Both the position numbers and the translations under genes were made by a program. The notes beneath the pieces are model-generated. The model had not been told where the DNA came from. It did not search any database and was given only the letters and a program-made list of their open reading frames with translations. This document shows positions 14,900 through 23,221 of a stretch of DNA of 25,912 nucleotides, one piece after another. This stretch comes from Lachnospiraceae bacterium UBA1755 (GTDB taxonomy: Bacteria > Bacillota > Clostridia > Lachnospirales > Lachnospiraceae): assembly GCA_002314805.1 (NCBI GenBank), contig DCHJ01000067.1, positions 1 to 25,912 on the forward strand, given 5' to 3'. Numbering within the stretch: position 1 is the stretch's first letter; each line of letters starts with the position of its first letter.

Positions 14900-16960
14900 A
14901 TGAACGAGAAATATCAACCACTGTTTACTCCATGGAAAATCGGCAAATGTGAGATCAAAAACCGTATTGTCATGACTTCCATGGGAGGTACTTCCATTTT
15001 CGGATGGATGGACGGATCGAATCATTTCGATAAGGAAGCAGCCGACTTTCTTCTGGAAAGAGCTAAGAACAATGTCGGACTTATCCTGCCGGGTATCGCT
15101 CCGATAAGAGATACCATGTTCGGCAAGTGGCTTTATCAGAACACAGGCAAGTATGGCAAGCTTAAGACCTATATGGATGAGTTCCATAAGACGGGTGCCA
15201 AGATGTTCATACAGCTTACGGCGGGTATGGGACGAAGCATGGCTGTAAATGACCTTATGGTCAGGATGATGAAAAACAAAGCCATGGGCAAAGCAGGCAA
15301 GCCGATTTTCGATATGGACTATATCTGTGCTTCGGCATCGGCTACACCTAACCGCTGGGCGGATGATGTACCTTCAAGACCCTTCACTGTTGAGGAGATC
15401 CATCAGATCGTAGAAGCATTTGCAAAGACGGCTAAGCTCTGCAAGGATGCAGGAGTAGACGGTATCGAGGTTCACGCAGTTCATGAGGGATACATGCTCG
15501 ATCAGTTCACCATGAAGTATACTAACTTCAGGACAGATGAGTACGGCGGAAGCTTTGAGAACAGATACCGCTTCCCGGCTGAGATCGTCAAGGCGATAAA
15601 GAGGGAGTGCGGTGCTGACTTCCCGGTATCGCTCCGTTATTCAGTAGTTTCAAAGACAAAGGGATTCCGTCAGGGTGCTCTTCCCGGCGAGGAGTACATC
15701 GAAGTGGGCCGTGACATGGAAGAATCCGAGAAGGCAGCCAAGTTCCTGCAGGATGCAGGCTATGACATGCTCAACTGTGACAACGGAACCTACGATGCAT
15801 GGTACTGGGCACATCCGCCTGTATACATGGACAATAACTGCAACCTGGCAGAGGTAGAGCATATCAAGCAGTTTGTAGACATCCCTGTAGTATGTGCGGG
15901 CAAGATGACTCCGGATGCTGCTGCTGAAGCGATCGCAGCAGGCCGGCTGGACGGTATGGGAGTGGCACGTCAGTTCCTGGTAGATCCCGAGTGGGTGACA
16001 AAGCTCATGGAAGGCAGAGAGGAAGACATCAAGCCATGTATCAACTGTCATAACGCCTGCTTCACAATGTGCCGCTGGGAGGGAACCAACAACGTACAGG
16101 ATCTTTCGGATGCGATCCATATGGCACGCTGCGCATTGAACCCGCGCACCATGCAGAGCAGAAAGTACAGGATCGTTCCTGCTAAGATAAAAAAGAAGGT
16201 GGCAGTCATCGGAGGCGGCATTGGCGGTATGGAGGCTGCGATCGTGCTTGCAAAGCGCGGACATGAAGTGACTGTATATGAGAAGGACGATAAGCTGGGA
16301 GGCACCTTTATCCTGGCTGCTGCTCCAAGCTATAAGGGACATGACAGAGCGCTCATCGAATGGTATCGCCGTGAGATCGAAAAGTATCCGCAGATCACAG
16401 TAAAGCTGGGTACAGAAGTGCAGGATCCTAATGCACTGGGCGCTGACGAGGTCATAGTGGCAACGGGTTCAGCTGCCAACAGACCGCATATCCCGGGTAT
16501 CGAGAATGCCATCGAAGCCAAGCAGTTCCTCGCAGGACAGCCTGTAGGTGATAATGTTATCATCGTGGGCGGAGGACTTACCGGCTGTGAGATCGCATAC
16601 GAGCTCCTGCTTCAGGGCAAACATCCGCAGATCATCGAGATGAAGAATGACCTTATTGCAGTGAAGGGAGTCTGCCTTGCCAACTCATCCTACCTGCGTG
16701 AGACCATGGCATACAGACATGTGCCGGTATACCTCAATACTTCCGTAAAGGAGATCAAGGTTCATTCGGTAAAGGTTGCAGACAAGCTCGGCCAGGAATT
16801 TGAAGTGACGGGTGACAACGTTATCGTTTCGGTAGGATATCACCCCACACCGATGGTACAGACAGAAAGCAAGAATATCCATTTCGTAGGCGACTGCCAT
16901 AAGGTTGGAAACTTAAGGACAGTTATCTGGCGTGCATGGGATGTTGCGATGAAGATCTGA
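14900..16960 (+). CDS. 2-enoate reductase-type flavoenzyme (FMN, 4Fe-4S, FAD)
   Basis: A 686-residue NADH:flavin oxidoreductase of the old-yellow-enzyme/2-enoate reductase group. Residues 1 to about 370 form the FMN TIM barrel, with VHAVHEGYMLDQFT (His192, His195), RTDEYGGSFENRYRFP and DNGTYDAWYWAHPP, which I associate with clostridial 2-enoate reductases (including the cinnamate reductase FldZ). The 4Fe-4S site is CINCHNAC (Cys380, 383, 387) with Cys391 or Cys411 as fourth ligand. The FAD-binding GGGIGG is at 438-443 and a second dinucleotide site GGGLTG at 557-562. These enzymes reduce the C=C of alpha,beta-unsaturated carboxylates with NADH in amino-acid fermentation. GGGAGGG precedes the ATG. 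Next to AcnX it may reduce the dehydration product (inference). The bile-acid enzymes BaiCD/BaiH and 2,4-dienoyl-CoA reductase are relatives. Confidence 0.85.
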   Translation: MNEKYQPLFTPWKIGKCEIKNRIVMTSMGGTSIFGWMDGSNHFDKEAADFLLERAKNNVGLILPGIAPIRDTMFGKWLYQNTGKYGKLKTYMDEFHKTGAKMFIQLTAGMGRSMAVNDLMVRMMKNKAMGKAGKPIFDMDYICASASATPNRWADDVPSRPFTVEEIHQIVEAFAKTAKLCKDAGVDGIEVHAVHEGYMLDQFTMKYTNFRTDEYGGSFENRYRFPAEIVKAIKRECGADFPVSLRYSVVSKTKGFRQGALPGEEYIEVGRDMEESEKAAKFLQDAGYDMLNCDNGTYDAWYWAHPPVYMDNNCNLAEVEHIKQFVDIPVVCAGKMTPDAAAEAIAAGRLDGMGVARQFLVDPEWVTKLMEGREEDIKPCINCHNACFTMCRWEGTNNVQDLSDAIHMARCALNPRTMQSRKYRIVPAKIKKKVAVIGGGIGGMEAAIVLAKRGHEVTVYEKDDKLGGTFILAAAPSYKGHDRALIEWYRREIEKYPQITVKLGTEVQDPNALGADEVIVATGSAANRPHIPGIENAIEAKQFLAGQPVGDNVIIVGGGLTGCEIAYELLLQGKHPQIIEMKNDLIAVKGVCLANSSYLRETMAYRHVPVYLNTSVKEIKVHSVKVADKLGQEFEVTGDNVIVSVGYHPTPMVQTESKNIHFVGDCHKVGNLRTVIWRAWDVAMKI

Positions 16961-17331
16961 TAAGCTTATGCGGGGTGCAGTCCGGAATTTGTCCGTGCCT
17001 GCATCCTGATTTCCAGGAACACGGGAATCTGCAGGATATCATTGATTTATTCAGAAAAGGATATGACCTTTGGAATCGTATCCGCATTCCATCCTGAGAG
17101 CATGGATATCCTGCCCAATGGATGATTGCGGCTGAATAAAAGATACTCATTTTGTGAAATGATGCTTCTGGCATTCTCTGTCAGGAGCATTTCACATTTC
17201 CGGATCAATCTGTTCCGGTGCCGGAGCTTTGGTTTCATAATGTAAAGGCTGAAAGAGGGTAAACTGCGCATGAAGAAAAATTGCGGAGACATGATATGAA
17301 TACTGACAGCTGATAATGGCAGCTCTTTCGT
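16961..17331. other. Gap with imperfect inverted repeats
   Basis: No convincing gene on either strand. A long imperfect hairpin spans 17154-17195: GTGAAAT and GCTTCTG pair with CAGGAGC and ATTTCAC across an 11-base loop, with a GAT bulge and one G-U pair. A shorter one (GGGTGCAG with CTGCATCC) lies near 16974-17007. Neither has a clear U-tract, so termination of the flavoenzyme transcript here is only possible. A short coding-like stretch (FGIVSAFHPESMDILPNG, 17069-17122) runs into a stop and may be a decayed gene. Confidence 0.3.
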
Positions 17332-17360
17332 TTGACAGCGATGAGTATAATATTTATAGG
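17332..17360 (+). promoter_or_regulatory. Likely promoter upstream of trpS
   Basis: A consensus TTGACA (17332-17337) is followed after 17 bases by TATAGG (17355-17360). A perfect TATAAT also sits at 17346-17351 but only 8 bases from TTGACA, so those two cannot work together. The leader to trpS would be about 270 bases and lacks the T-box AGGGTGG motif. Confidence 0.45.
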
Positions 17361-17391
17361 AGAGGTGCTGGAGGCTGATGCAAATTAGAAG

Positions 17392-17604
17392 TTGGCTGAC
17401 GAGTATGGCAAGCTGAGACTTAAGGATGCAGAGCTTCTCGCTCTTGTGCGTCATTCCTGCATTCCGGCAGGAGAAGAAGCCGGTCAGACGGGATTTTCCG
17501 TGAGAAGGAGAAGCGTAAAGGCAGTTATTAAGAAGCCTGCGAAACAGACTGCGTTCCGGGTTGGATATCATATTTGTACATCTGACGAGATTGTGGTACA
17601 CTAG
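17392..17604 (+). CDS. Small ORF of unknown function, TTG start (doubtful)
   Basis: A 70-codon frame from TTG 17392 to TAG 17602-17604, ending 32 bases before trpS. The N-terminal part (ADEYGKLRLKDAELLALV) reads like real protein; the rest is basic with no recognised domain. The nearest GGAGG is about 20 bases upstream, too far for this start. It may be a small trpS leader gene, a decayed gene fragment, or chance. Confidence 0.2.
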   Translation: MADEYGKLRLKDAELLALVRHSCIPAGEEAGQTGFSVRRRSVKAVIKKPAKQTAFRVGYHICTSDEIVVH

Positions 17605-17636
17605 TGGGCAGATTAAAAACAGGAAGGTCATTGAAA

Positions 17637-18641
17637 ATGATTGGCGATCAGAAGATATTGTTCAGCGGCATGCAGGCCACAGGAAACCTTACACTTGGAA
17701 ATTATCTCGGAGCACTTAAGAACTGGGTAAACATCAGCGATGAATACCTGACCTTCTTCTGTGTGGTTGACGAGCATTCGATCACGGTCCGTCAGGATCC
17801 GGCTGAGCTCAGAAGGCGTGCAAGGAATCTTCTCATGCTCTATATTGCAGCAGGACTTGATCCGGAGAAGAACTGCATTTATTATCAGTCGCATGTACCG
17901 GCACATGCAGAGCTTGCATGGATTCTTAACTGCTATACATACATGGGCGAGCTTTCAAGGATGACTCAGTTTAAGGATAAGAGTGCAAAGCACGCTGACA
18001 ACATCAATGCCGGACTCTTTACATATCCTGTACTTATGGCTGCAGATATCCTTCTTTATCAGGCAGATGTGGTTCCGGTAGGAGTAGACCAGAAGCAGCA
18101 TCTCGAGCTTACACGTGACATCGCGATGAGATTCAATTCGATCTACGGTGATGTATTCACCATCCCTGAGATATATCTGGGCAAGGTGGGCCGCAAGATC
18201 ATGAGCCTGCAGGATCCGGAAAAGAAGATGAGTAAATCCGATGAGAACCCCAACGGTTCCATCTATCTCATGGATGACAAGGATACCATCATCAGAAAGT
18301 TCAAGCGTGCGGTGACAGATAACGAAGCATGCGTGCGCTATTCAGAAGACCAGCCGGGCATCAGGAACCTTATCGACATCATGTGCGCTGCAACAGGAAA
18401 GAGTACTGCAGATGTTGAAAAGGAATTTGACGGCAGGGGCTACGGCGATTTCAAGCTCGCGGTAGGCGAGGCAGTTGCGGCAGAGCTTATCCCTCTTCAG
18501 GAGAGATTCCACGAGATGGAGAAGAATAAGGATTACGTGGATTCCATCATAAAGAACAATGCAGAGAAGGCAGGCTGCTATGCAGGCAAGACCCTCCGCA
18601 AGGTTCAGAAGAAGGTAGGATTCCCTGAAAGGATCAGATAA
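17637..18641 (+). CDS. trpS: Tryptophanyl-tRNA synthetase
   Basis: A 334-residue class I aminoacyl-tRNA synthetase that charges tRNA-Trp with tryptophan in the cytoplasm. Signs are FSGMQATGNLTLGNYLGALK, which contains the HIGH-like element in the form TLGN, the DILLYQADVVPVGVDQKQH region of TrpRS, and KMSKS at 197-201. Length matches bacterial TrpRS (about 330). ATG 17637 has AGGAAGG 9 bases upstream; a GTG at 17604 would add 11 residues not in the family. The gene is followed by rluF after 64 bases, possibly on one transcript. No T-box is seen upstream, so regulation by uncharged tRNA is not supported. Confidence 0.96.
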   Translation: MIGDQKILFSGMQATGNLTLGNYLGALKNWVNISDEYLTFFCVVDEHSITVRQDPAELRRRARNLLMLYIAAGLDPEKNCIYYQSHVPAHAELAWILNCYTYMGELSRMTQFKDKSAKHADNINAGLFTYPVLMAADILLYQADVVPVGVDQKQHLELTRDIAMRFNSIYGDVFTIPEIYLGKVGRKIMSLQDPEKKMSKSDENPNGSIYLMDDKDTIIRKFKRAVTDNEACVRYSEDQPGIRNLIDIMCAATGKSTADVEKEFDGRGYGDFKLAVGEAVAAELIPLQERFHEMEKNKDYVDSIIKNNAEKAGCYAGKTLRKVQKKVGFPERIR

Positions 18642-18705
18642 AGGATTCATCCGGAGCATCTGACAGCGGGAAATAATCAGAAAGTATGTTAAGAGGATCA
18701 GAGAA

Positions 18706-19410
18706 GTGGAAGAAGAGATCCGCATAAATAAATATCTGAGCAGTATGGGATACTGCTCAAGACGTGAAGCAGACCGACTCGTTGAAGCCGGTCTGGTTAA
18801 TATAGGTGACAGAGTTGCCATGCCGGGTGACAAAGTAACCGAGGGAGTGAAAGTCACAGTCGGCGGTAAACTCATAGGTGAGGCTAAGGATACAAAGAAG
18901 ATAAAGCGGGTAGTGCTTGCAGTGAATAAGCCGCGCGGGGTAGTATGCACTACCACTGACAATGACAGGGCACCTACCATTGTAGATATGGTCGATTATC
19001 CTGAAAGGGTATACCCGATAGGGAGACTCGATAAGGATTCCGAGGGACTCATCCTCATGACCAATGACGGGGATCTTGTGAACAGGGTCTCCAAAGCATC
19101 CAATTATCATGAGAAGGAATACGAAGTCGAAGTAGACAGAGTCATCACGGAGCCCTTCTTAAGAAAGATGCGTGGAGGCATGTATCTCAAGGATCTAGAC
19201 AGATCCACAAGACCGTGCGAGGTGCACCGGCTGACTGCATACAGCTTTTCGATCGTGCTGACCCAGGGTCTCAACAGGCAGATAAGACGTATGTGTGAGG
19301 AATGCGGGTTCAAGGTAACAAAGCTTAAAAGAGTAAGGATCATGAGCATACGACTCGGATCCATAAAAGAGGGAAAATGGAAAAAGATAGATCCCGAATG
19401 GTTGAATTAA
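18706..19410 (+). CDS. rluF: 23S rRNA pseudouridine synthase, RluF type
   Basis: A 234-residue RsuA/RluB/RluF-family pseudouridine synthase. An N-terminal S4 RNA-binding domain (RINKYLSSMGYCSRREADRL) is followed by the catalytic domain, with Asp109 in GRLDKDSEGL and the C-terminal QGLNRQIRRMCEECGF. The details (GRLDKDSEGLILMTNDGDLVN, HEKEYEVEVD) are closer to RluF, which modifies U2604 of 23S rRNA in E. coli, than to RsuA or RluB. It starts with GTG at 18706 behind GAGGA. Its last 34 bases overlap the start of ligA. Confidence 0.88.
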   Translation: MEEEIRINKYLSSMGYCSRREADRLVEAGLVNIGDRVAMPGDKVTEGVKVTVGGKLIGEAKDTKKIKRVVLAVNKPRGVVCTTTDNDRAPTIVDMVDYPERVYPIGRLDKDSEGLILMTNDGDLVNRVSKASNYHEKEYEVEVDRVITEPFLRKMRGGMYLKDLDRSTRPCEVHRLTAYSFSIVLTQGLNRQIRRMCEECGFKVTKLKRVRIMSIRLGSIKEGKWKKIDPEWLN

Positions 19411-21368
19411 ACAGGCGGCTGAGGGAAGCTGCAAGGACATACTACCAGGAGAGCAGGGAGATCATGAGCAACCTGGAGTATGATGCTCTCTATGACGAGC
19501 TTAAGGCACTTGAGGAAAAGACAGGAATTGTCCTGTCTGATTCTGTTACACAGAATGTGGGCTATGAAATACTGTCTCAGCTTGAGAAGGTACAGCATGA
19601 GCAGCCTATGCTGTCGCTTGATAAGACCAAGTCTGTGGATGCGCTTAAGGAATGGATAGGAGATAAAGAGGCAGTACTCTCGTGGAAGCTGGACGGACTC
19701 ACCATCGTACTTACCTACGAAGGCGGGGAATTAATGCAGGCCGTGACAAGAGGCAATGGATATATCGGTGAGGATATTACCGGCAATGCCAGGCAGTTTA
19801 AGAATGTACCGCTTAAGATCCCATATGAGGGAAAGCTTGTGCTAAGAGGCGAAGCGGTGATAAGGTATTCTGATTTCGAGGCCTTCAGCGGAGAATATAA
19901 GAATCCGCGGAATCTGTGTTCCGGTTCGGTGCGTCAGCTGGATCCCGGCGTGACCCGTGAGCGCAATGTCAATCTTTTCGTTTTCAGCCTTGTGAGCGCG
20001 CAGGATATAAATACGGAAGCTGCGCAGTCTGAAGGCTCCCGGTCATCTGCGGTTAACAGCTGTGCCCCTAAGGACACCATGGTCAATCAGTTCGAGTGGC
20101 TCAGGTGTCAGGGCTTTGAGGTGGTGGATCATATCACTGTCAGCGGAGATACTGTCGAAGGTGCCGTTGCAGACTATGCCGAAAGGATCAGGAGCTATGA
20201 TGTGCCGTCGGACGGACTCGTGCTTGCGCTTAATGATATTGAATACGGAAGATCTCTGGGCACTACATCCAAGTTTCCCAGGAATGCTATCGCCTTCAAA
20301 TGGAGCGATGAGCTCGCAGAGACAGTACTTAAGTATATTGAGTGGTCGCCGTCAAGGACAGGGTTAATAAACCCTGTTGCGGTATTTGAGCCGGTGGAGA
20401 TCGAGGGGACGACGGTATCACGGGCAAGTGTACACAATATCAGTATACTCAGGTCGCTGAAGCTTGGAGAGGGAGACCGGATCACAGTATATAAGGCCAA
20501 TATGATCATCCCGCAGATCGCAGAGAATCTGACCTGCAGCGATACGGTTAAGATCCCTGAGGTATGCCCTGTATGCGGACAGCCGACACGGCGCAGCAAT
20601 GAGAACGGTGCCGAAACATTATACTGCAGCAATGAAAGCTGCCCGGTCAAGAAGGTCAAAGCATATGCGCTTTTCGCATCAAGAGATGCAATGAATATCG
20701 ACGGCATGAGCGAAGCCACTATGGAAAAGCTTATCGGTGCAGGCTTCATTAAGACATATGCGGATATTTTCAGGCTTGAAAGATACAGGAGCGATATCGC
20801 AAAGCTGGAAGGCTTCGGAGAGAGATCCGCGGATAATCTCATTAAGGCAGCAGAGAAGGCACGGGATACCACAGTACCTGCATTCATCTACTCCCTGGGC
20901 ATTCCGGGCATAGGTGCTGCGAATGCAAAAGTACTGAGCAGGAAATACAATGGTGATTTTGATGCCATAAGAAAAGCACCTGCGGGAGAACTCTGCGAAA
21001 TTGACGGGATAGGGCAGGTACTGGCAGATAATATAAGAAGCTTCTTTGATGATGAAAAGAACAGCGCAGAGGCTGATGACCTTCTGGGTATTGTGAGATT
21101 TGATGCCGGAGACGGTGCGGCAGAGGACAGGGGGCTGGAAGGGCTTACCTTTGTGATAACCGGTGACGTACATATTTATGCAAACCGGAAAGAATTGTCC
21201 GGGTATATCGAATCAAGAGGAGGCAGGACATCGGGTTCGGTAAGCAGCAGGATAGATTATCTGATCAATAATGATATTGCTTCGGGTTCGTCCAAGAACA
21301 AAAAGGCCAAAGAACTGGGGGTAAGGATAATCACGGAAGAGGAATTTGTGCAAATGTTCACAAAATGA
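19377..21368 (+). CDS. ligA: NAD-dependent DNA ligase
   Basis: A 663-residue LigA that seals DNA nicks using NAD+. Domain order is complete: N-terminal NMN-binding Ia region (YYQESREIMSNLEYDALYDEL), adenylation domain with nucleophile Lys104 in WKLDGL, OB fold (around residues 320-390), zinc finger with Cys397, Cys400, Cys417 and Cys422, helix-hairpin-helix region (around 470-560, for example GIPGIGAANA and IDGIGQVLADNI) and a C-terminal BRCT domain (from about 585). Some signature positions differ from common LigA (WKLDG and RGNG where KIDG and RGDG are usual). The start is uncertain: ATG 19377 lies only 3 bases after GAGGG, and ATG 19398 is an alternative. It overlaps rluF, so coupling is likely. 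Confidence 0.93.
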   Translation: MEKDRSRMVELNRRLREAARTYYQESREIMSNLEYDALYDELKALEEKTGIVLSDSVTQNVGYEILSQLEKVQHEQPMLSLDKTKSVDALKEWIGDKEAVLSWKLDGLTIVLTYEGGELMQAVTRGNGYIGEDITGNARQFKNVPLKIPYEGKLVLRGEAVIRYSDFEAFSGEYKNPRNLCSGSVRQLDPGVTRERNVNLFVFSLVSAQDINTEAAQSEGSRSSAVNSCAPKDTMVNQFEWLRCQGFEVVDHITVSGDTVEGAVADYAERIRSYDVPSDGLVLALNDIEYGRSLGTTSKFPRNAIAFKWSDELAETVLKYIEWSPSRTGLINPVAVFEPVEIEGTTVSRASVHNISILRSLKLGEGDRITVYKANMIIPQIAENLTCSDTVKIPEVCPVCGQPTRRSNENGAETLYCSNESCPVKKVKAYALFASRDAMNIDGMSEATMEKLIGAGFIKTYADIFRLERYRSDIAKLEGFGERSADNLIKAAEKARDTTVPAFIYSLGIPGIGAANAKVLSRKYNGDFDAIRKAPAGELCEIDGIGQVLADNIRSFFDDEKNSAEADDLLGIVRFDAGDGAAEDRGLEGLTFVITGDVHIYANRKELSGYIESRGGRTSGSVSSRIDYLINNDIASGSSKNKKAKELGVRIITEEEFVQMFTK

Positions 21369-21378
21369 GGGCATTGTG

Positions 21379-21407
21379 TTGACTATAATAGTTATGTTTG
21401 CTATACT
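21379..21407 (+). promoter_or_regulatory. Strong promoter of the cold-shock gene
   Basis: TTGACT (21379-21384), a 17-base spacer ending in TGC (extended -10), and TATACT (21402-21407). The leader is only about 25 bases, unlike the long cold-shock leaders of E. coli cspA. Confidence 0.85.
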
Positions 21408-21439
21408 CACAAAAGTATTTATTCTTATGGAGGCAGGTT

Positions 21440-21646
21440 ATGCATAACGGTACTGTAAAGTGGTTTAACGCAACTAAGGGTTATGGATTCATCACAGATG
21501 ATGCTGACGGAACAGAGATATTCGTACATTTTTCAGGCATCAACTCAGATGGCTACAAGACACTTGAGGATGGTCAGAAGGTTACTTTTGACACAGCTGA
21601 AGGAAATCGTGGTGCTCAGGCAGTTAACGTAACTGTAGTTGCATAA
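21440..21646 (+). CDS. cspA: Cold-shock-domain RNA-binding protein
   Basis: A 68-residue single cold-shock domain that binds single-stranded RNA and DNA and melts RNA structure. It has GTVKWFNATKGYGFI with RNP1 and IFVHF as RNP2, ending in QAVNVTVV. Length is typical (65-70). GGAGG lies 6 bases before ATG 21440; a longer frame from 21398 would run through the -10 region of the promoter and is rejected. It has its own promoter and terminator, so it is a single-gene unit. Several paralogues are usual per genome, so the letter in the gene symbol is nominal. Confidence 0.95.
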   Translation: MHNGTVKWFNATKGYGFITDDADGTEIFVHFSGINSDGYKTLEDGQKVTFDTAEGNRGAQAVNVTVVA

Positions 21647-21695
21647 TTATATACGTCAAGTCAGGAAGTATTAATTAGCGATAACCATCAAGAGG

Positions 21696-21725
21696 AAGCT
21701 CGACCTAGCGTCGGGCTTTTCTTGT
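21696..21725 (+). terminator. Rho-independent terminator of the cold-shock gene
   Basis: AAGCTCGAC, loop CTAGC, then GTCGGGCTT: a 9-bp stem with one G-U pair, running into TTTTCTTG. Confidence 0.88.
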
Positions 21726-21997
21726 ATCAGGTGCGGGTCAGCATTGCCGGTTCATGGCGTGACTGTTTATTCTCTGTCGGGCACGGCGCAGAGAGTGATC
21801 ATTGAGGGTCACTGACAGACCGCTTGCAGTGAATTGAAAGATAAGCCGGGCCAGTCATCCGGACAGTCAGAACCACTGGAAGGCGTATGCAGAGCTGCAG
21901 AGCCTTTCAGAGTATATCAGGTATGGCATGATATCCCCGGAACTGCCGGGAGAAAGGAAGAATCCGGTCAGCGTCAGAGACGGAGCATGCACGGAAG
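21726..21997. other. Gap before the HAD gene with a coding-like stretch
   Basis: No complete gene. From about 21840 one frame is open into the start of the next gene and reads protein-like (KAYAELQSLSEYI, then YGMISPELPGER), but it has no start codon with a ribosome binding site and ends at a TGA near 22034. It may be a decayed gene or chance. No clear promoter was found for the gene at 21998. Confidence 0.25.
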
Positions 21998-22840
21998 ATG
22001 AAAAAGGGAAGACCTATCGTAGCGATAATGTATGATTTTGATAAGACACTGTGTACAAAGGATATGCAGGAGTATACCTTCATACCGAGTATTTCGGAGT
22101 CTGCGAGATCCTTCTGGTCAAAAACCGATGAAGTGGCGAAAGAGGAAAGAATGGATCCGATACTTACTTATATGTATCTGATGATCCGCATGTCCAAGGA
22201 CAGGCATAATCCCATTTCAAGAGATGTATTTGTCAATGCAGGAAAAGATATAAAGCTCTTTCCCGGTGTAACTACGTGGTTTGACAGGATAAATGCATTT
22301 GGAAAAGAACACGGAGTAGATATAGAACACTATATCATATCTTCCGGTCTGAGGGAGATCATTGAAGGAAGCCCCATTGCAGACCGCTTCAAAGAGATCT
22401 ATGCCTGCGAATTTCATTATGATGAAAACGGTGCGGCGGACTGGCCCAGGATGGCAGTAAACTATACCAACAAGACTCAGTTTCTGTTCAGGATAAATAA
22501 GGGAATGCTCAATCTGGGCGACACCGGGAATATCAATGCATATACTCCCGAAGATGAACGCAGGATACCGTTCAGGAATATGATATACATCGGTGACGGG
22601 ATGACGGATGTGCCTTGTATGAAGCTTGTAAAACTGAACGGAGGGGTCTCAATAGCAGTGTATCAGGGAAAAAAGAAGGACACTGTGAGGGAATTGCTCA
22701 AGGACGGAAGGGTGAACTACGTAGCCAAGGCAGACTATGACGCGGGGAAGGAACTGGAGGGCCTTGTCCATGACGTAATTATCAAAATGGCCTCGGTGAA
22801 TACTCTTGTTGAAAGAAGCAAAAGGCAGAAGGACCTGTAA
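21998..22840 (+). CDS. HAD-superfamily phosphatase
   Basis: A 280-residue haloacid-dehalogenase-superfamily protein. Motif I is YDFDKTLC with Asp13 and Asp15, motif II the Ser in YIISSG, a lysine is available for motif III, and motif IV is IGDGMTDVP with Asp200 and Asp204. The large insertion between motifs I and II (about 100 residues, helical) indicates a C1-type cap, as in phosphoserine-phosphatase-like members. Most such proteins hydrolyse small phosphate esters; the substrate here is unknown. The start has only a weak GGAAG site. It is followed by a 75-base gap and the histone-like gene. Confidence 0.82.
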   Translation: MKKGRPIVAIMYDFDKTLCTKDMQEYTFIPSISESARSFWSKTDEVAKEERMDPILTYMYLMIRMSKDRHNPISRDVFVNAGKDIKLFPGVTTWFDRINAFGKEHGVDIEHYIISSGLREIIEGSPIADRFKEIYACEFHYDENGAADWPRMAVNYTNKTQFLFRINKGMLNLGDTGNINAYTPEDERRIPFRNMIYIGDGMTDVPCMKLVKLNGGVSIAVYQGKKKDTVRELLKDGRVNYVAKADYDAGKELEGLVHDVIIKMASVNTLVERSKRQKDL

Positions 22841-22915
22841 AGCCGGATACAGCAGTTCGGAAAAGCAATAATGTCAGGTATTTGATCCGTCTTTTGAGTT
22901 TAGGAGGAAAAGCAA

Positions 22916-23221
22916 ATGTTAATAGATAAGACTGAAGTCCTTAAGTCGGCTGAGCCAAAGGAAGTAGCAGCACCGGCACCTGCAAAGAAGGCAGCGGTAA
23001 AGAAGCCTGTGGAAAAAAAGACTGCAGCAAGAGCAGGCGGAAAGTCAGAGTCAGGGAAGGCCGCTGAGAAGTCTGTGGCAAAGCCGGAGTCAAAGAAGGC
23101 CGCTGAAAAGTCTGCGGCAAAGTCAGAGTCAAAGAAGGCCGTTGAGAAGCCGGATGAAAAGTCTGCTGCAAAGTCCATAGTAAAGAAGGCAGCAGTGAAA
23201 TCTGCTGCAAAGAAGCAGTAA
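22916..23221 (+). CDS. Lys/Ala-rich histone-H1-like protein, tail probably frameshifted
   Basis: A 101-residue protein composed almost wholly of Lys, Ala, Glu, Ser and Pro, resembling the C-terminal tail of eukaryotic histone H1 and bacterial Hc1/AlgP-type proteins. Such proteins are basic, disordered and often bind DNA or RNA. TAGGAGG lies a few bases before ATG 22916, so it is likely well translated. Three 13-residue repeats (SKKAAEKSAAKSE type) occupy residues 46-84. The frame stops at 23219-23221, but the -1 frame continues with the same style (AVKKTVKKAAQAV) to a TGA at 23293-23295. That suggests a one-base indel, sequencing error or, less likely, a recoding event near 23211. There is no folded domain, so function is inferred from composition only. 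Confidence 0.7.
   Translation: MLIDKTEVLKSAEPKEVAAPAPAKKAAVKKPVEKKTAARAGGKSESGKAAEKSVAKPESKKAAEKSAAKSESKKAVEKPDEKSAAKSIVKKAAVKSAAKKQ
23051..23167 (+). repeat. Three tandem 39-bp repeats in the histone-like gene
   Basis: Units start at 23051, 23090 and 23129. Units 1 and 2 are near-identical, and unit 3 diverges in its second half (GAGAAGCCGGATGAAAAG). 39 is a multiple of three, so copy-number change would keep the frame. Confidence 0.75.

Noticed and set aside
17047..17631. 194-codon reverse-strand frame before trpS
   Set aside because: Composition is unlike the neighbouring proteins, with many scattered Cys, His, Leu and Ser runs. It has no domain, would be the only reverse-strand gene, and covers the putative trpS promoter and leader.
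17361..17636. T-box riboswitch for trpS
   Set aside because: No AGGGTGG-type T-box sequence, no following terminator with U-tract and no specifier-loop structure could be found in the leader.
22916..23221. CRISPR-like or non-coding interpretation of the 39-bp repeats
   Set aside because: The units are directly adjacent without spacers, keep the reading frame and lie within a gene with a strong ribosome binding site.
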